NCBI GenBank assembly: GCA_900551465.1
Contig: URWL01000145.1
Span: 1 to 5,850, forward strand
Source of the DNA: an uncultured Blautia sp.
GTDB lineage: Bacteria; Bacillota; Clostridia; Lachnospirales; Lachnospiraceae
Reading direction: 5' to 3'
Length of the DNA: 5,850 nucleotides
Position 1 is the stretch's first letter. The number at the start of each line of letters is the position of its first letter. The notes under the pieces are model-generated. The model saw nothing but the letters and a program-made list of their open reading frames with translations, was not told the DNA's origin and did not search any database. Of the stretch, positions 4,762 to 5,850 are shown one piece after another. The translations under genes were made by a program, and so were the position numbers.

Positions 4762-5850
4762 ATGAGAGAGAAAAAGCATGACAGAAAAAACAGAAGGGGC
4801 AGGCTTATAAGGAGCATGCTCCTTATAGTGCTTGCATTTGTACTGACAGCAGGGACAGCCACAGTTATGCCTTCGGCAATAGAAGTATCTGCAGCGCCAA
4901 AAAAGAAGACAAAGATCCGTTTGGAAGGAAGAAGCGGCCGCTATATCATTGATACAGGATATAACTGGTGGCTGAAAGACAAAAACGGAAAAAGAGTCAC
5001 AGGATTTCAATATATTAAGGTTCCAAAGGGGAAAAGACTGAAATCCGGATACTATATGTTTGACAGCAAAGGCTGTCTGTGCAAGAAAAAACAGTTTCAT
5101 AAGCTGGATAAAAAGATTGCAGGAAGAACTTTTAAGGGAACATATTATTTTGGAGATACAAATGGACGCCTGTACAGAAAAGCCGGATGGAAAGTAATAA
5201 ACGGTCAGAAATATCTACTGTCCTCTTATGGAAGACGATATGAAAACTGCTGGAGATCCGGATACTATCTTTTGTCCAATGGAACGATAGCGAGAAGCAG
5301 AAAGCTTCCGGACGGAACCTGGGTAGACTGCAACGGGCGGAGATGTACAGAGGCAGACATGACTCTGAACGGGCTGAAAAAGAAGCTTGGCAGTATGGTG
5401 AAGGGGTACAGCGGTTCCTGGTCTGTGTATGTGAAGAATCTGGAGAACGGGGCAGTGATCAATATAAACGACACAGCCATGTATCCGGCAAGTACCATAA
5501 AAGCCTTTGTTATGGCGTCTACGTTTGATCAGATTAAACGGGGAAAACTCAGATATAATTCCACTATAAAAAGTCTTCTTAACAGTATGATCACGGTAAG
5601 TGATAATGAGGCTTATAATCAGCTGGTAAGATATAACAGCAGATCAAGAAGTTTTGTCAGCGGCACAAAGACAGTAAACCAGTATCTTAAGAAAAATGGT
5701 TATACAAAGACAGGCTGTCACAGCAGTCTTCATCCATCTGCTTCAGCATTTACAAGTGACGGACAGAGAAATATCGCTTCCGCAAAAGACTGCGGGGTGC
5801 TTTTGGAACGTATTTACAAAGGAACCTGTGTTTCATCGAAATATTCCAGA
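4762..5850 (+). CDS. Secreted class A beta-lactamase-fold serine hydrolase with cell-wall-binding-like repeats (3' end outside window)
   Basis: The frame is open for 363 codons to the window edge. A basic N-terminus and hydrophobic core (about 19-36) with VSA-A at 42-45 form a Sec signal peptide, probably cut after Ala44. Residues about 67-198 hold roughly six degenerate aromatic/Gly repeats (for example GYYMFD, GTYYFG with KAGW, GYYLLS) like the choline-binding or glucan-binding type, suggesting attachment to a surface polymer. From about 203 a serine hydrolase domain shows the nucleophile motif STIK (Ser244, Lys247) and SDN (280-282) as in class A beta-lactamases and the related Beta-lactamase2 family. 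The part aligning with the omega loop (about 320-336) shows no Glu of the ExxLN type, so antibiotic hydrolysis is doubtful; a peptidoglycan-directed or other acyl-serine role is as likely. The expected KTG motif lies beyond the window. It is the third gene of the probable operon. Confidence 0.87.
   Translation, partial: MREKKHDRKNRRGRLIRSMLLIVLAFVLTAGTATVMPSAIEVSAAPKKKTKIRLEGRSGRYIIDTGYNWWLKDKNGKRVTGFQYIKVPKGKRLKSGYYMFDSKGCLCKKKQFHKLDKKIAGRTFKGTYYFGDTNGRLYRKAGWKVINGQKYLLSSYGRRYENCWRSGYYLLSNGTIARSRKLPDGTWVDCNGRRCTEADMTLNGLKKKLGSMVKGYSGSWSVYVKNLENGAVININDTAMYPASTIKAFVMASTFDQIKRGKLRYNSTIKSLLNSMITVSDNEAYNQLVRYNSRSRSFVSGTKTVNQYLKKNGYTKTGCHSSLHPSASAFTSDGQRNIASAKDCGVLLERIYKGTCVSSKYSR
4960..5355 (+). 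repeat. Choline/glucan-binding-like repeats within the secreted hydrolase
   Basis: About six degenerate units, at residues 67-82, 96-112, 126-143, 150-164, 167-182 and 185-198, follow the plan aromatic pair, short turn with Asp/Asn-Gly, then a basic stretch. The unit ending KAGW (140-143) with NGQKYLL after it is closest to the classical cell-wall-binding repeat. Units are diverged at DNA level; they are a protein-fold repeat rather than a recent duplication. The bound polymer is not known. Confidence 0.55.

Noticed and set aside
4458..4862. Ser-rich open frame on the - strand
   Set aside because: The composition is a mirror of the Glu/Ser-rich repeats on the + strand; it spans the end of one real gene and the start of the next.
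5707..5715. Lys-Thr-Gly (residues 316-318) as the third active-site motif of the serine hydrolase
   Set aside because: It is only 36 residues after SDN and comes before the omega-loop-like segment; the true KTG strand is expected about 100 residues after SDN, beyond the window.

Overview
The window looks like chromosomal DNA of a Gram-positive, low-to-moderate GC member of the Clostridia, most likely a gut Lachnospiraceae relative. The reasons are strong AGGAG-type ribosome binding sites, a sigma-A promoter with an extended -10, a membrane-anchored single-PDZ HtrA with a polar cytoplasmic tail, and a secreted protein that joins choline-binding-like aromatic repeats to a penicillin-recognising serine hydrolase fold. 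The family assignment is inference from gene style, not a database match. Every supported gene is on the + strand.

Layout: (1) 1-891, a family 2 glycosyltransferase of the rhamnosyltransferase type, lacking only its extreme N-terminus. (2) 892-1010, a short gap with a T-run and a near-direct repeat but no convincing terminator or promoter. (3) 1011-2450, an HtrA/DegP-type serine protease with an intact His-Asp-Ser triad, one TM anchor and one PDZ domain. (4) 2451-2667, a 217-base gap holding a clear promoter (2518-2545), a long terminator-like hairpin that starts almost at the predicted transcription start, and a second structured segment just before the next ribosome binding site. (5) 2668-4089, a divergent ClpX-type AAA+ unfoldase. 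(6) 4117-4743, a coiled-coil/zinc-ribbon protein with a repetitive acidic tail. (7) 4762 to the window end, a secreted protein with cell-wall-binding-like repeats and a class A beta-lactamase-fold domain, cut off by the window.

Genes 5-7 are spaced 27 and 18 bases apart and share the promoter at 2518, so they are probably one operon. With the HtrA just upstream, the region reads as protein quality control (envelope HtrA, cytoplasmic ClpX-like) beside surface-polymer and cell-wall functions. No mobile element, CRISPR array, tRNA or rRNA is seen.

The most interesting points are the structured leader of the ClpX-like operon, the substitution of the ClpX RKH pore-entry loop while the ClpP-docking IGF tripeptide is kept, and the unusual architecture of the last protein, which appears to lack the class A deacylating glutamate. 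None of this proves a new system; I see a plausible but undocumented operon rather than a clearly novel machine.
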